From Paroedura picta (lineage: Eukaryota; Chordata; Lepidosauria; Squamata; Gekkonidae), in NCBI RefSeq assembly GCF_049243985.1, contig NC_135373.1:100373213-100437212 (forward strand): a stretch of 64,000 nt of DNA, written 5' to 3'. Each line of letters starts with the position of its first letter. The stretch's first letter is position 1. Below are positions 1-18,640 of the stretch, piece after piece. The notes under the pieces were generated by a model. It saw nothing but the letters and a program-made list of their open reading frames with translations, did not search any database and was not told the origin of the DNA. The position numbers and the translations under genes are program-made.

Positions 1-598
1 CTCCCATCGCAAAAATCTGGAATGGGGCAACCTGATATCTAAAGTGACTGAGCATGCATCCAATATCATAATACAAAATTAACACAGTAATGGCAGATCT
101 GTTATAAGAGATGGACAGCCTTAGGGCCAACTAGACTCATTCCTGAACCCACCATGGGGAATGTGGTGCCATTTTACCTCAGTTTCCAACTTTTTCAAAA
201 TGCCATGGGGGGCTGTCTCCTGCTGGAAACCATGATGCAGGAGATGAAAGGTATTCTCCTCCCCTCCTGTGGATGTTTTACTATACCTACTTTCCCCCCA
301 ACACCAGAGGTTTTTCGGGGAAGCTTTTAAAAAAATAATGGGAAATGCTAAATCGTTCCACGATCCATTAACAATCCATTAACACAATCTCCCAGTGATC
401 AGCTTTAACTCTAGCGCCTTTCTAATATATATTTATTCTTAAGAACAAGATATTAAAATATTAATATCTAAAAGACACAAAAGTAAAAAACAGGAAATAC
501 ATAACAAATCACATATATCAAAAATCATTATGTACTACCAGGTATAGAACAGTAAATATTTCTCCTCAACCTTTATTACAATCCTCTAAACAGATTCA
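1..598. other. AT-rich intergenic DNA, no gene seen
   Basis: AT-rich sequence with short A and T runs. No open frame of note, no recognisable SINE or LINE and no RNA gene signature was seen on either strand. Confidence 0.6.
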
Positions 599-720
599 AG
601 TGGGTAGCCGTGGGTAGTCTGAAGTAGCACAACGAAATTTGAGTCCAGTAGTACCTTTAAGACCAACAAAAAAAAATCTTTGTTGGACTTAAAGGTGCTA
701 TTGGACTCAAATTTTGTTGA
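599..720. repeat. Fold-back copy of the 'TTTGTTGGTCTTAAAGGTG' repeat
   Basis: Two copies of the same repeat end lie head to head. The left arm (about 635-669) reads GAGTCCAGTAGTACC then TTTAAGACCAACAAA. The right arm (about 679-715) is its near-perfect reverse complement, with a spacer of about 9 bases. The left copy continues outwards into TAGCCGTGGGTAGTCTGAAG, the normal flank of the family. Other copies lie at 4427-4473, 5098-5215, 25570-25680, 35660-35825 and 46690-46810. I do not know the family's name; its 3' end looks like that of a reptile retroelement. Confidence 0.7.
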
Positions 721-2695
721 ATACCTAAGACATTCATTAAATTCTCATGAAAGTCTCTACAAAATACAGTTGTCCTTATTTCAAACATTTTAAAGTTCAA
801 ATTTCATAACCAATGAATTTTATATTAATTTCATCATAACTACATATCCTATGTTACACATTTCATCATTTTTCATACACTAGCCACAGCTAGAAATATA
901 AAGATATTTTTGTTCAAAATCCACTTTCATATAACTTCAGAATCAAAAATTCTCACCCTGCTTCCATATCATCAAATACTAACAGCTTTAGGATAGTTTA
1001 GGGAGTAATTCTAAGCAGGTCTACTCAAAAATAAATTCCACATCATTCAATAGGAAAGTGTTTTAGGACTGTGCTGTATGATGCTTGCACAGCTTCAAAT
1101 CCAGATGGCCTTAAGACCAATATACCTTCAACATGATCTTCTGTTTGCCAAGAGTTAATAATTCATCACTGATCTTCTAGCTTTCTGTTAATACCTGTTC
1201 AGGTTGCAGTTCTGATCTACTTAGCCAACATTATACACAGTGCCCTATCAGAAAATTCTGGTTTAAATCTGTGAATGACATTTTGTTCATTGTGTGGAAT
1301 ACGATAAGACAATACTATGGTATTGTTTATATTTTATATTGTAGTGTAGCCTTGTCATGACTGCTAAAGCAGTTTTTCAAACTGAGCTTTATATAGTAAC
1401 TTTTGCCATCTCATCCTTACAAAATACCAGGAGCCAGTCATATTTTGAAGAGAAACTAATATCTGTATGAGAGCTGGGACCATGGGTCAGGACCCTTAAG
1501 TCGATCCAGCAGTGTTCCTTAGAGCTCCTATAGATGGTCCTGAAAGTATTTCACAATATGAAAGCCATTCCGCACCTGTAAAATATAGCGTGCACAGTGC
1601 AGCTTACCATTAGTAGACACTATATTTTTGTCATTTTGAACAACGTTGTCCATATCCTGCAAAACTCTCACTACATCCACCACTTTGTAGCGAAAGTCGG
1701 GGTATGCTGTATGTGCCTGCTATGGTTCTGACAAGACTGACCTGTGGAACATCATCAGATTGTATCAGAGCCTTGAATAATTGTTGGTTTTAATCACCAC
1801 TTGTGTTTTACGGCATACCTTGCATTTCGTTCCCATGGGATCCTTTCTGGATATATAAGAAGGTTGGGGGAAACATACTAACAGACAAAGCAGAACTGTC
1901 AGACCTTCCTCCTAGTTTCAGAGCAGGTCTGCACAAAAGACCTCACTAGTCTGCCCTGTTCCATCTTCACTGAATAAGCCCTGAGATGAGGGATCAAACA
2001 TGCAGCAGCTACTGTTTTTATGACGGAATGACTGCTTCATAGCATGCAATTATATCTTCTGAGGGCAAACATGTTATATAGAAGATCCACACTTAAATCT
2101 CCTAACATTGTTGTTTCAAGCACTGGATTCAAATGGAACAGTGGTGTTAGAGAAAGGAGAATTTCATCCTCCCACCATTTTCCCAGTCTAAATCATTACC
2201 TCAAAAAACTATTCAGAAGGATGGGATGGACCTCAATTTTCCCCTCCAGAGCTAACACTAGCTTCACTGTGTGTTTAATCAAGGAAAATTATTTGTGTGT
2301 TGGGGAAGGAATGCCTCATGCCACCTCCCACAAGTGCCAATGTTCCAATCAAATTCCCACAACTTTAAAATACCAACAAAAATGCCAGAAGTTTCAATAT
2401 AGAGCTCCTTTGTAATATGTAGTTCAGATGTGAGCCCCATCTTATGAACACTTATTTGATTTCCCAGGCCACGCTCCATATTTGGAAGGTCACAAAACGG
2501 GGATACCCCACATGCATTTTTGGCCCTGGAAGATCCTATGCTTTCATCATTTCCATTATTATAATTTGTCATACAAATCAGGGAGGGACTCTTCTGGACA
2601 AGACCACCCTTAATTGTGCAAAACCACCATGGTGATGCCAGTTTTTTTTCCCCTAACAAAAATTCAGCATCTCAGAAGTAGCACATCCTAACTTT
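721..2695. other. AT-rich intergenic DNA with one TATA-like site
   Basis: No gene or familiar repeat was recognised. A TATATAAGAAG box lies at about 1852-1862 with cytosine- and purine-rich sequence about 30 bases downstream, but no open frame that follows it looks like a protein. The short open frames between 2044 and 2659 overlap each other on both strands and look like chance. Confidence 0.5.
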
Positions 2696-2700
2696 TTATT
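2695..2700 (-). promoter_or_regulatory. AATAAA poly(A) signal overlapping the stop codon of the unidentified ORF
   Basis: On the minus strand the last codons read AAA TAA AAA, so AATAAA shares its bases with the stop codon. If used, it would leave a 3' UTR of only about 10-30 bases. An ATTAAA lies about 420 bases further downstream (plus-strand 2272-2277) as an alternative. Confidence 0.35.
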
Positions 2701-3643
2701 TGACCATCTTCATGATGATGGAGAGCACAGAAAGGTAGAAAGTAGTAAAGACCACACTGGCGTTCTTCATCTGCTTCACAGCTGGGTTGGTACCAAGTTT
2801 TGATATTGCATTTCTCATTCTGCTGTTGTTCTGGAATCTCACATGTAAAGGGGTGGCTGTGACCTCTAAGCCATACTTTCCTGGTCCCGTGATGATGTGC
2901 TCACTTGCCACAACAAACTTAAGCATGGCAGTGGATCGGGGTATGTCTTCAAGGGTACAAGGAGCAGAACCCTTGAAACGGTTGCACAAAGGGATGCGGG
3001 TAAGTGGGAGGCAACAAGTGATGTCATCTAAGATGTTTTCTTTGTATGCTGGACAGTGTGTAGTCCTGATGCTTTTAAAAAATTGGGTTATTTCATCTTT
3101 CACTGCTGTAACTGACTGACGGAATGCTTCCTGTAGCCCGTCAAGGAGCCCAAGGAAGAGCGCAATGGCTATTTGTTGCATGACTGGCCGCAACGCTGTC
3201 TGGTAGCTTTCACTGTTGTACTGGAGAAAGGAATCCAGGCAGGGGTGGGATGGGTGTGCTGTTGATGATGTGGATGGCAAGACTGGTTGTCTCAGGAGTT
3301 CCAGAGTCCGTCTGGCAACACAATACAGCAAGGCATTGGCCAAATAAAAGCAGCAGCTCTGGACAGCCAACTGGGATTGCCAGATGATTTGGACCACAGG
3401 GAGCAGCACTTCCCTCCCAAGTTTCCTAAACAAAACTGAAAGCATCATGCTCGACATCTTTAGGCTGCACTGCCAAAGGATGATGATCCCAGCCACATAG
3501 ACAGAGACACAACAGAAGATGAACCTTGTTATAGTGCTAAGAGGATGCAGCAGTGTCCTGAAGACCTTCTGACAGAGATTATACATTAAGAAAAGTGCTA
3601 TCAGATGGGCTTGGGGCAGCCCCCATGTCTGTTCTGCCCTCAT
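2696..3643 (-). CDS. Unidentified 315-residue protein, possibly a membrane protein or the last exon of a gene
   Basis: This is a clean 315-codon frame in AT-rich DNA, too long to expect by chance there. I do not recognise the protein. A strongly hydrophobic stretch lies near residues 40-58, weaker ones near 12-24, 92-110 and 156-170, and a hydrophobic C-terminus near 293-311 ends in MKMVK. There are many cysteines and two possible N-glycosylation sites (NNS, NAS) in the last 50 residues. The first ATG has a poor start context (T at -3). The frame stays open for only a few codons upstream to a TAG inside TTTTCTAG, which would serve as a splice acceptor, so this may be a terminal exon whose true start lies further upstream. 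An AATAAA (plus-strand 2695-2700) overlaps the TAA stop. The gene points away from RPL3. A recently dead or retroposed copy cannot be excluded. Confidence 0.5.
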   Translation of the reverse strand: MRAEQTWGLPQAHLIALFLMYNLCQKVFRTLLHPLSTITRFIFCCVSVYVAGIIILWQCSLKMSSMMLSVLFRKLGREVLLPVVQIIWQSQLAVQSCCFYLANALLYCVARRTLELLRQPVLPSTSSTAHPSHPCLDSFLQYNSESYQTALRPVMQQIAIALFLGLLDGLQEAFRQSVTAVKDEITQFFKSIRTTHCPAYKENILDDITCCLPLTRIPLCNRFKGSAPCTLEDIPRSTAMLKFVVASEHIITGPGKYGLEVTATPLHVRFQNNSRMRNAISKLGTNPAVKQMKNASVVFTTFYLSVLSIIMKMVK

Positions 3644-3656
3644 CGAAGTCTGTTTC

Positions 3657-4544
3657 CCAGATGGCTAGAAAACTGCAGGTTCTTTCTTGGTAACATTGAT
3701 GTAAAGTAACACTTATCCTACCACAAATCCTTTGACTTCTCTTCTAGCCCCAGCTTCAATGTTGGACACTTCTCCTCATAGGCTGAGTGATATCATCACA
3801 GTTGATTACATCAGAAAGAGGACTAAATTGTCATATTGAAGCAGAGTGACCATCTTCTGTGTCCAGACTTTCCTGGATACCTGAACATAACAGTTCCAAA
3901 AAGACATGGGACCCCACTTGCATCACTGCCAAGAGATGAATGCTGCTATAATGTCATAGCTTCAGAGCCCATAGTGGAGGCATTCCTACAAGGAAGATCA
4001 GCTGTGGAAAGCACTGTTTGTCTTGAGCATATGAATATGAGAAAAGTGATAGCATCATGCATAAAGAGGTCTATGCAACAGAACAGATTGGGTTTTGAAA
4101 TGATTAGATAAATTAATGGAATCTATGAAGTCTAAAGGTCTTGAACCTATGGATTTCAGATCATTTACGTGGTCTATTCTAATTGCTGTCATTGTCATTA
4201 TAAAACTTTGACAAAAAATGGGTCAGGAATAGAGAAAAAAGTACATGGGCAATTGGATGCAAAGAGAAAATTTGTGGGTGCAAACAGAAAGAACTATACA
4301 ACTAGAAAGCCTGCACATGCTGGATATTTTTAGTCCACAAATGATAGTGCACACTATTATTAATGTATTGCTATGCATGACATTCTAGGTCAACAATGGC
4401 TTCATGAGCTCTGACTTCATGAAGATTCATTAAATAAATGTTGTTAGTCTTTCAAGCGCCACGGGACTTCTGGGTTGGTTTTTTTAATGTCAGAAAGTCA
4501 TGCCATTGACAATCATTCATTTAGGGCCTCCTCTCTAGTTCCTA
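3657..4544. other. Intergenic DNA, mostly unassigned
   Basis: No gene was recognised. A 91-codon open frame on the plus strand (3836-4111) has no recognisable features. Bases 4427-4473 (AAATAAATGTTGTTAGTC and onwards) are a short plus-strand remnant of the fold-back repeat family seen at 599-720. The last ten bases are the left target duplication of the Sauria SINE. Confidence 0.5.
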
Positions 4545-4825
4545 GAGCCTCTTGTGGCGCAGAGTGGTAAGGCAGCAGACATGCAGTCTGAAAGCTCTGC
4601 CCATGAGGCTGGGAGTTCAATCTCAGCAGCCGGCTCAAGGTTGACTCAGCCTTCCATCCTTCCGAGGTCGGTAAAATGAGTACCCAGCTTGCTGGGGGGT
4701 AAACGGTAATGACTGGGGAAAGCACTGGCAAACCACCCCGTATTGAGTCTGCCATGAAAACGCTAGAGGGCGTCAACCCCAAGGATCAGACATGACTTGG
4801 TGCTTGCACAGGGGATACCTTTACC
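4545..4825 (+). repeat. Sauria SINE, full length
   Basis: The tRNA-derived head begins GAGCCTCTTGTGGCGCAGAG and has a B-box-like GGGAGTTCAATCTC. It is followed by the conserved body (TCGGTAAAATGAGTACC) and a Bov-B-like tail ending GGGGATACCTTTACC. It is flanked by a perfect 10-bp target duplication, CTAGTTCCTA, at 4535-4544 and 4826-4835. Sauria SINEs are known to be moved by Bov-B LINEs and mark squamate genomes. Confidence 0.95.
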
Positions 4826-5097
4826 CTAGTTCCTATGACTATAAAAATATTGGCTCAAAACAGTCTCATATGTTGCTTACTTCAGCTCCCATGGATTTAC
4901 TACCCTAACACGGCATAAATATATTTATTCTTGTATTTATAGTCCACTTTTCTTGCTGAAACTCCAGCCAGATAAAAAGGAAGCTGGCAACTTACAGGTT
5001 TTGAGTCTAGTATTTTAAGTTTGCATTAACTAGGTCAGCTGTGTAAGAAATAACATCGAAAACAGCTATGGTTCAAGAGCCATGAAATCCAGGATAT

Positions 5098-5215
5098 GTA
5101 ATTATACACCTTTAAGACCAACAAAGTTGATCAATAATAAAACAAAACTTTGTTGGTCTTAAAGGTACCACTAGACTCGAACTTTGTTCAGCAGTACCTA
5201 CTCGTGTCTCTAGTT
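5098..5215. repeat. Second fold-back copy of the TTTGTTGGTCTTAAAGG repeat
   Basis: ACCTTTAAGACCAACAAAG at about 5107-5125 is answered by CTTTGTTGGTCTTAAAGGT at about 5150-5168, with a short AT-rich loop between. The right arm continues into the family's usual ACTAGACTCGAACTTTGTTC. It has the same architecture as the copy at 599-720. Confidence 0.7.
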
Positions 5216-5479
5216 TTACGAAGCTATTAAACTCAAGAGTTCCATGTCCTTTATTATACTCGGAATTCTTAAATCGTCACATTTGTTTAATAGCTTCCTT
5301 TATTATACTCACAAGAAATGGCATGAAAGTACTTGATAAAGTCCAGTGCGTGGAGTGTTCTTTTACAGTTCTTTTACGGGGCTTATTTCTTCATAGCAAG
5401 CACACTGACTCTATTATCCCTGTTTACTCAGAAGTTACTCCTACCTAGTTGTTCCCAATTTGTATAACGCCGCTACAAC

Positions 5480-5731
5480 TATAGACTTAATTTAAAAAGT
5501 GCGCCTTTCGGAGATGTTTGAGCACCGCCGGCAACCGTACTTCATAGATTAATTATCGGTTCTCAGGTTGCGACGTTTCAGTTTTAAGATCTCGCGAGTT
5601 CGAACGCGGCTGGAAGCTTTGAAAGGCGCATGCGTTAGTACGGCGCGCCGACGTGTCTGCGTACGAGGGCGAGGGCATAAATAGCGCGTGCGCGGGCCCT
5701 TCGGTCTCTTCTGCGTCGGCTCGGACTCAAA

Positions 5732-5734
<3 letters not shown>
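5480..5734 (+). promoter_or_regulatory. RPL3 promoter: CpG-rich, TCTCGCGAG motif, TATA-like box and 5'TOP start
   Basis: CpG density rises sharply from about 5500. TCTCGCGAG at 5590-5598 matches the core of the TCTCGCGAGA motif known from CpG-island promoters, often bidirectional ones. ATAAATAG at about 5677-5684 sits where a TATA box would. About 30 bases on lies a pyrimidine tract, TCTCTTCTGCG, at about 5705-5714. A C in this tract is the expected start of a 5'TOP mRNA, whose translation is controlled by mTOR as for other ribosomal-protein mRNAs. The 5' UTR would be only about 25 bases. The start position is inferred. Confidence 0.75.
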
Positions 5735-14097
<8,363 letters not shown>

Positions 14098-14134
14098 TGT
14101 GTGGAAAGTTGTGGCAGTCTGGCTTGTAGTCTCT

Positions 14135-14140
14135 AATAAA
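14135..14140 (+). promoter_or_regulatory. RPL3 poly(A) signal AATAAA
   Basis: AATAAA lies 38 bases after the TAG stop. Cleavage about 15-25 bases on would give a 3' UTR of about 60 bases, typical of ribosomal-protein mRNAs. Confidence 0.9.
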
Positions 14141-14288
14141 GCTACAGATATTTTCCAGAAACACTTCCTGGCTTGTGCTTTATGAATTATTGTTGCTGTA
14201 ACCAACTAGGGCTTTACAGTGGGTTGGGCTTACATCCCATGGGTATGTACAGGTAGGATGTTAGACAACAAAAGTTCTCTTTTCAGTA

Positions 14289-14479
14289 GAAGAAAATAGG
14301 TTTTCATACCCTTGTTTTTCACTACCCGAAGGGAGTCTAAGCAGCTTACAATCCCCCTCCTCTTCCCCCACAACAGGATACCCTGTGAGGTAGGTGGGGC
14401 TGAGAGAGCTCAGATTGAGCTGCTCTTTGAGAATCGCTCTAACAGGATTGTTGACTAGCTCAAGGCTAGCCACCTGGCT
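14289..14479 (-). repeat. tRNA-derived SINE, minus strand, 5' truncated
   Basis: TTTTTCACTACCCGAAGGGAG, then CAACAGGATACCCTGTGAGG and GGGGCTGAGAGAGCTC, are the reverse complement of the body and tail of the family seen at 49066-49347. The tRNA-like head is mostly missing. Confidence 0.8.
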
Positions 14480-14639
14480 ACTGTCAGACTGGATTGGCCC
14501 TTTCTACTGGCTAAAACCAATAGGGGCCCTCCAGCTGTAGATGCTCTTGGTCCGGGGACTTCATGCATGTTAACCATCTTTACCCTGCTAGTGGTTGTCC
14601 CTGTGGGACAAGTTTGGAGACAGTGCATTTTATTTTATT

Positions 14640-14860
14640 TACAGGCTTAATTTGTACTATGCGTTCCTCCCCAGTGGGGACTCAGAAGTGGCTTTCCCAT
14701 ATTCTCCCCTCTTCCATTTTGTCCTTACAACTGTTTGAGAGAGGTTAGGCTGAGAGCGTTTGACCAGCCCAGGTTACACAGTGAGCTTCCATGGCAGAGC
14801 AGGGATTTGAATCTGAGTCTCAGATTTGGGGCAACGCTTCAACCACTACACTGCCTCTAT
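14640..14860 (-). repeat. Older tRNA-derived SINE (CORE/MIR-like), minus strand
   Basis: CCCAGGTTACACAGTGAGCTTC, ATGGCAGAGCAGGGATTTGA and CAACCACTACACTGCCTCT are the inverted body and tRNA-like head of an ancient SINE. The exact family is uncertain. Confidence 0.55.
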
Positions 14861-16369
14861 AATAGATGGACCTGTGAATACTGCTGAACTCTCATTTTTT
14901 CTCTCTAGTGCCCAGTGACCACAGATCTTTGTTCTTACCTGCCTGAACAGATACATTTCCATGATAACAGGTTGCACTGTGGCACCACCCAAATTTGAAC
15001 ACAGCAGGCTGTGCTGTACACTCTGTTTCAGGGTACTGCGTATTCCTTCCCTGTGCCATGATTGTTTATTTGGTAAACATATGTCCCTACTTCCTAGTCT
15101 AAAAATACCCATAGTGGCTTACAACAGCAGTCTCTGAGCATGTCTACTCATTCAGCAGGGCTTACTCCCAGGGAAGCACTCTTGGGGCTGCACTGTTAGT
15201 GTGGGCAGTCATGCACACGATGCAATACATGCGTTGGATAAATCTGAATTCAAATATATGTAGCTCTTGAGCTAGAGTTGAATATGGGGCATTAATCCAT
15301 TGCAAGGTTCTCTTCAGTCTTAAGCGTTGTAACTGTTTGGTGTTGATCTTGTGTTGCAGCTTCAGAGACACCTCAGTAGCCTAAGTGCCTGCTGTTAGTG
15401 TTGAGGCCAGTGGTTAAAAATGAGACTTCAAAGGAAGCAAGTCAGGTTGGCTGTTCTGCTTAAGACTTGCGTCTTTGGTACACGGGGACAGGAGTGGAGA
15501 TGGCACGCTCTTTTCTTTTGAAATGTCCGGACAAAACCGTAACTAGAGGTTATAGAACTACATGGACCATTTCATGAGCCTGTATTCAGAACCTTGAATG
15601 GAAATAGTCTTCAGTTTGGGGCAAATGGGCAGCTGAGTTGCTTTTGGACAGTGGTCCATGGTAGAAACCTGATTACAAAATTCACTAGCCTTAGAGATTG
15701 CTTTGATCACTTCTGCAGTCCCCACTTGTGCTGGCATGGTTTCAGAAGAAAAGGCAGAAGGAAAATATCAGACCTTGACAAATTTTTCGGTGGCTTTGTA
15801 TCTAGCCTCATATTTCAGCCTTCAAGGTTATATGTATGATGATCATATTCTCTTCAGAATTGCTTCTACAAACATGCTCAGCTCCACAATGTCATCTTCT
15901 GGCAACCTGGGATCTGCCAAGATCTGCCCAGGTTCACAAATTCACAGCTGAGTTTGAGGGGCTCTTCGCTTGGTTTCATTGCTCTGGTGTGGCAGGTCCT
16001 CTTATCTAAATACCAAACAATGGGCATCTTCAGGGAATTCTGTGTTTCTGAGCTTAGTTCGTAGTAGGTTCTTGAAATGTAAAATACAACTTTTAGATTA
16101 GAAGGGCTGGTGACAGCATAATGTTCAATACCATGAATAAAGTCCCACCTTCAAATGCCTTCTATTTATCTGGACCATAAACCTATAATGTAGTACTAAA
16201 TAAATTTCAGAGTATTTCTGTTTTGCAGAGTCATTTATGGCCCTTTGGGGGTTGTGGAGAGGTTTGAACCAAGGGCAGCCTACCTTGGAGTTCACTTTAA
16301 CTGCTATTTATCATTGGGCGTGCATGTAGTGAGATCCTACAAATGTACGATTATCTGGCAGCCCAGCAA
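14861..16369. other. Intergenic DNA without a recognised gene
   Basis: A short GCAGGGCTTACTCCCAGGGA motif near 15157-15176 is typical of a common reptile repeat. The rest could not be assigned. Overlapping short open frames at 15594-15951 show no protein features I recognise. Confidence 0.5.
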
Positions 16370-16520
16370 GAGATGTTGGGTGGGTGGTTTGCCTCTACGT
16401 CATGAGATGTTTTCTTGGAGGTCTCTCATCCAAATGTTAACCAAGCTTGACCCAGCTCAGCTTATGAAATCTGTTGAGATCATGCATGCCTGGGCTAGCC
16501 ACTGCTTGCCTTTGAGGCTC
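16370..16520 (-). repeat. SINE with a 5S rRNA-derived head (5S-Sauria type), minus strand
   Basis: Read on the minus strand, GATCTCAACAGATTTCATAA, then GCTGAGCTGGGTCAAGCTTG and TTGGATGAGAGACC, follow 5S rRNA (GATCTCGTCTGATCTCGGAA, GCTAAGCAGGGTCGGGCCTG, TTGGATGGGAGACC). It continues into GGCAAACCACC as in Sauria SINEs. It is a diverged copy. A second piece lies at 45345-45424. Confidence 0.8.
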
Positions 16521-16749
16521 CCCATAGGGGTAATTTAAAGTATAGGAGGCACTTTGGTTAGTTAAAACTTCATGCCTGCACCCTCCTCTCTGCTGCTGCC
16601 CTCAGGTTCCCAGAACCTGCTTGCTTGTAACGCATGGGAAAGATGGATACCCGTGCGAGGTAGTAACCGAGTACTATTATTCCTTCATGGCTTTTTCTAC
16701 TCCCTGGACTTTGCTGTCTGTTGCCTCCCCCCACACTGGAACACTACAG

Positions 16750-16885
16750 CAGGGGTAGTCAACCTGTGGTCCTCCAGATGTCCATGGACTGCAATTCCCA
16801 CGAGCTCCTGCCAGCAAATGCTGGCAGGGGCTCATGGGAATTGTAGTCCATGGACACCTGGAGGACCACAGGTTGACTACCCCTG
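16750..16885. mobile_element. Palindromic hAT element (CAGGGGTAGTCAACCTG family), 136 bp
   Basis: An almost perfect palindrome. Both ends are CAGGGGTAGTCAACCTGTGG in inverted orientation, with centre GCCAGCAAATGCTGGC. Target duplications CACTACAG (16742-16749) and CACTAGAG (16886-16893) differ at one base. Confidence 0.92.
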
Positions 16886-17287
16886 CACTAGAGGACAAGT
16901 GTCTCCAACGAGGTTGGGGCAAGGGAGCGAGATGCCCTGGCTCAGTGGCAGGCCATCTCCGACACAGCGTCACTTGCTGGCATCTTTGGGTTAAAGGAAT
17001 AAGGAAGGGGTGGAATGAAAAACCTGTCCGAGACCCTGGAGAGCCACTGCAAGTCTCAGTCGACTGAGGTCTTCAAATTGGTCTCAGTATTCCATGGAGG
17101 CATCACTTGAAAATCTGAAGGCTGCAATCTTGGGGAATTAGTAAATTCTACTCCGTTAAATGGTATTTTCCTTAGGAAGTGTTGACTTGGACAGTAGGAA
17201 ACTTTAAGGATCATCTTGTTACTAGCTTCAGCCTTTCAAATAGCAAAATAGATCAAGACAAGATGGCAAATTCGGCAGCAACCCCTT

Positions 17288-17491
17288 GAAAGCCAGCCTG
17301 GTGAAGAGCGGAAGCCTCTAATCCGGAGCACCAGGTTTGATTCCCCACCGCTGCACATGCAGCCCCCTGGGGGACCTTGGGCAGTCACTGTTCTCAGAAC
17401 TCTCAGCCTCATGCTCCTCACAGGGTGTTTGTTGTGGGGAGAGGAAAGGAAGGCGATGGGAAGCCGCTTTGAGACTCCTTGGGGTTAAAAC
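17288..17491 (+). repeat. tRNA-derived SINE
   Basis: AAAGCCAGCCTGGTGAAGAG begins a diverged head with a B box CAGGTTTGATTCC. The body CAGGGTGTTTGTTGTGGGG and end AAGCCGCTTTGAGACTCCTT match the copy at 49066-49347. The terminal TTC units are missing. Confidence 0.8.
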
Positions 17492-18640
17492 AGGAAACGC
17501 AGGGTTCCCAAACCAGCTCCTGTCAGCCTCAGCACAGGGATCAGCAGTAGCTATGGGTAGACAGTGGGTTGCATATGATGCACAGAATCCTCAGATGGAA
17601 GAACACATTGTAAGCATGTTAAAGATCCCTTCAGTTTGTGACTGGAAAGAAAGACAACATTCTTGTTCTGCCTAAGCATTGATCCAGAGGTCAATCTAGG
17701 CAGCTCAGGCCTCAATAAGTACAGATGGCCAAGGGAGAAGCCCTGCTGCTACAAACTCAATGTGCCATTAGGTGGTGGTGCGCTCTGCTTTCAGTGCCGT
17801 TGGTGGCCTTGTGCTTTTCTTCACAGCCTTTCCGTGGCTGCTGCGGATTCGGCATCCTGTGTTTAGCACACAGTCTCCACAGCAACAGGAGCAATCAGCT
17901 GAGGTCAGGGCTCAGGACTTTGCTGTGAGCTCAGCCTGGAAGAGCCTGGCCGGGGAGGACCAGCGGCTTCTTTCCAAGAGCCGGAGATCTCAGCAAAGGG
18001 GGCAGAGAGCCAAGTGGTCTTTCCTCTGTTTCAGTAATTTGCTGGCTGCATGCACTCGCCTTTTGTGGACATGATGCTGTTGAAACACCGGCAGCCATCG
18101 TGATGACAAGCTCTGCAGAGTGGGGTTTGGACATACCCCTATCCCTGCATCTGACAGTGAACTTGAGCATCGGGAAGGTTTTGCTATCTCCGATCAGTTT
18201 CGCCCCCCTTGTTCTTTCTGCAGTCAGATTTGCAAAGTTGCCCAGGATGGACGTGGATCCTGAAATACGATTTGACATCTGTGACTCCTTATGCTCAGGA
18301 CCTCCTATTCTTCAGTGAAGGAGTCCAGTGTGGCACACTTGAGGCTTCCAGGAGCATTTTACAACCGTTCTTGTAAGAGGTTCGCTGGAGAGTGGATGTA
18401 TCTACCAGGAATTTAGGATAAAACACCCATAGCCAGAATTGCAGGCTTCTACTTCAGTGGGGAAGTCATCCACAGATGGTTCGGTCACGCCTCTGCTCCC
18501 TCAGGTAGGGTAGGGCTATTCATACTCAAATTATTGAGTGGCCTTAATGGGTGACCATGGGCTGGCCTTACAGTTTCTAGTGGCCCTCTGCTCAGTTAGC
18601 AGGCTCCTGGCTAGCTCCACTCACCCACCCATGATAAACC
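17492..18640. other. Intergenic DNA; overlapping open frames of doubtful meaning
   Basis: Several frames of 60-115 codons overlap on both strands between 17660 and 18320. None shows a domain or exon structure I recognise, and I saw no repeat signature. Confidence 0.4.

Noticed and set aside
3836-4111. 91-codon frame on the plus strand
   Set aside because: It is short, with no recognisable motif and no supporting context.
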